Part shown: positions 60,375 through 64,000 of the stretch, piece by piece
Position numbering within the stretch: position 1 is the first letter of the stretch
How the letters are laid out: each line of letters begins with the position of its first letter
DNA from: Kiritimatiellia bacterium
GTDB lineage: Bacteria > Verrucomicrobiota > Kiritimatiellia > RFP12 > UBA1067
Direction of reading: 5' to 3'
DNA: 64,000 nucleotides
NCBI GenBank assembly: GCA_024694365.1
Contig: JAILJX010000077.1
Coordinates: forward strand, 1 to 64,000
Program-made: the position numbers and the translations under genes
Notes under the pieces: generated by a model
Database searches by the model: none
What the model was told of the DNA's origin: nothing
Seen by the model: only the letters and a program-made list of their open reading frames with translations

Positions 60375-64000
<3,626 letters not shown>

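Overview
The window is one gene-dense, GC-rich bacterial chromosome segment: about 57 protein genes, two tRNA genes and no long gene-free stretch except 46460-46808. Protein content points to a Gram-negative, probably anaerobic member of the PVC group, most likely Kiritimatiellota/Lentisphaerae-like. This is inference from a formylglycine-type sulfatase, PPi-dependent phosphofructokinase, outer-membrane lipid-transport genes, Bacteroidota-like ParE/ParC and class III-signal pseudopilins; no rRNA gene is present to confirm it. No phage, insertion sequence or CRISPR array was seen.

Layout. 1-9225: end of a ferredoxin-DUF1893 fusion, dnaG, a MoxR/DUF58/BatD/BatA cluster, then five genes whose products all start with a class III (Tad/Flp-like) signal. 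9229-13256: rnhB, rpsP, rplS, nth, then a YdbH-like gene and a fused YnbE-YdbL lipoprotein gene (envelope phospholipid transport). 13324-20212: secreted thioredoxin, sulfatase, ClpB, a response regulator with a catalytically incomplete kinase, and a secreted protein of unknown function. 20245-29380: rnc, dtd, ribH, pfp, a degenerate HAD protein, mazG, ispH, a DsbD-like protein with duplicated N-terminal Cys domains, ferredoxin, a metal-exporter-like permease and a YihY protein. 29477-31843: a Cys-rich secreted protein with its own two-component system. 31928-38143: rpsT, pgk, tRNA-Met, rsmI, a muramidase-like gene, radical SAM, TatD, RluB and DUF167. 38157-45148: parE and parC enclosing a four-gene Mla-type operon. 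45162-56199: proC, a shortened nadD, an array of palindromes, short alaS, coaB, hydrolase, mtaD, metY, then a cell-surface sugar cluster and an FlbD-like gene. 56165-64000: tRNA(CAU) on the minus strand and rpoBC.

Regulation visible in the DNA. Most promoters carry an extended -10 (TGnTATAAT). At seven genes this box lies 6-9 nt before the start codon, so the mRNAs should be leaderless. Ribosomal-protein and tRNA-Met promoters share a GC-rich discriminator right after the -10. Two promoters next to OmpR-family regulators carry 11-bp direct repeats.

The most unusual element is at 46499-46648: seven CCGCGG-centred palindromes spaced exactly 21-22 bp apart in the nadD-alaS gap. Other notable items are the YnbE-YdbL fusion, the DHp-only kinase, AlaRS without its C-terminal domain, NadD with an internal deletion, and the Cys-rich protein/two-component operon.
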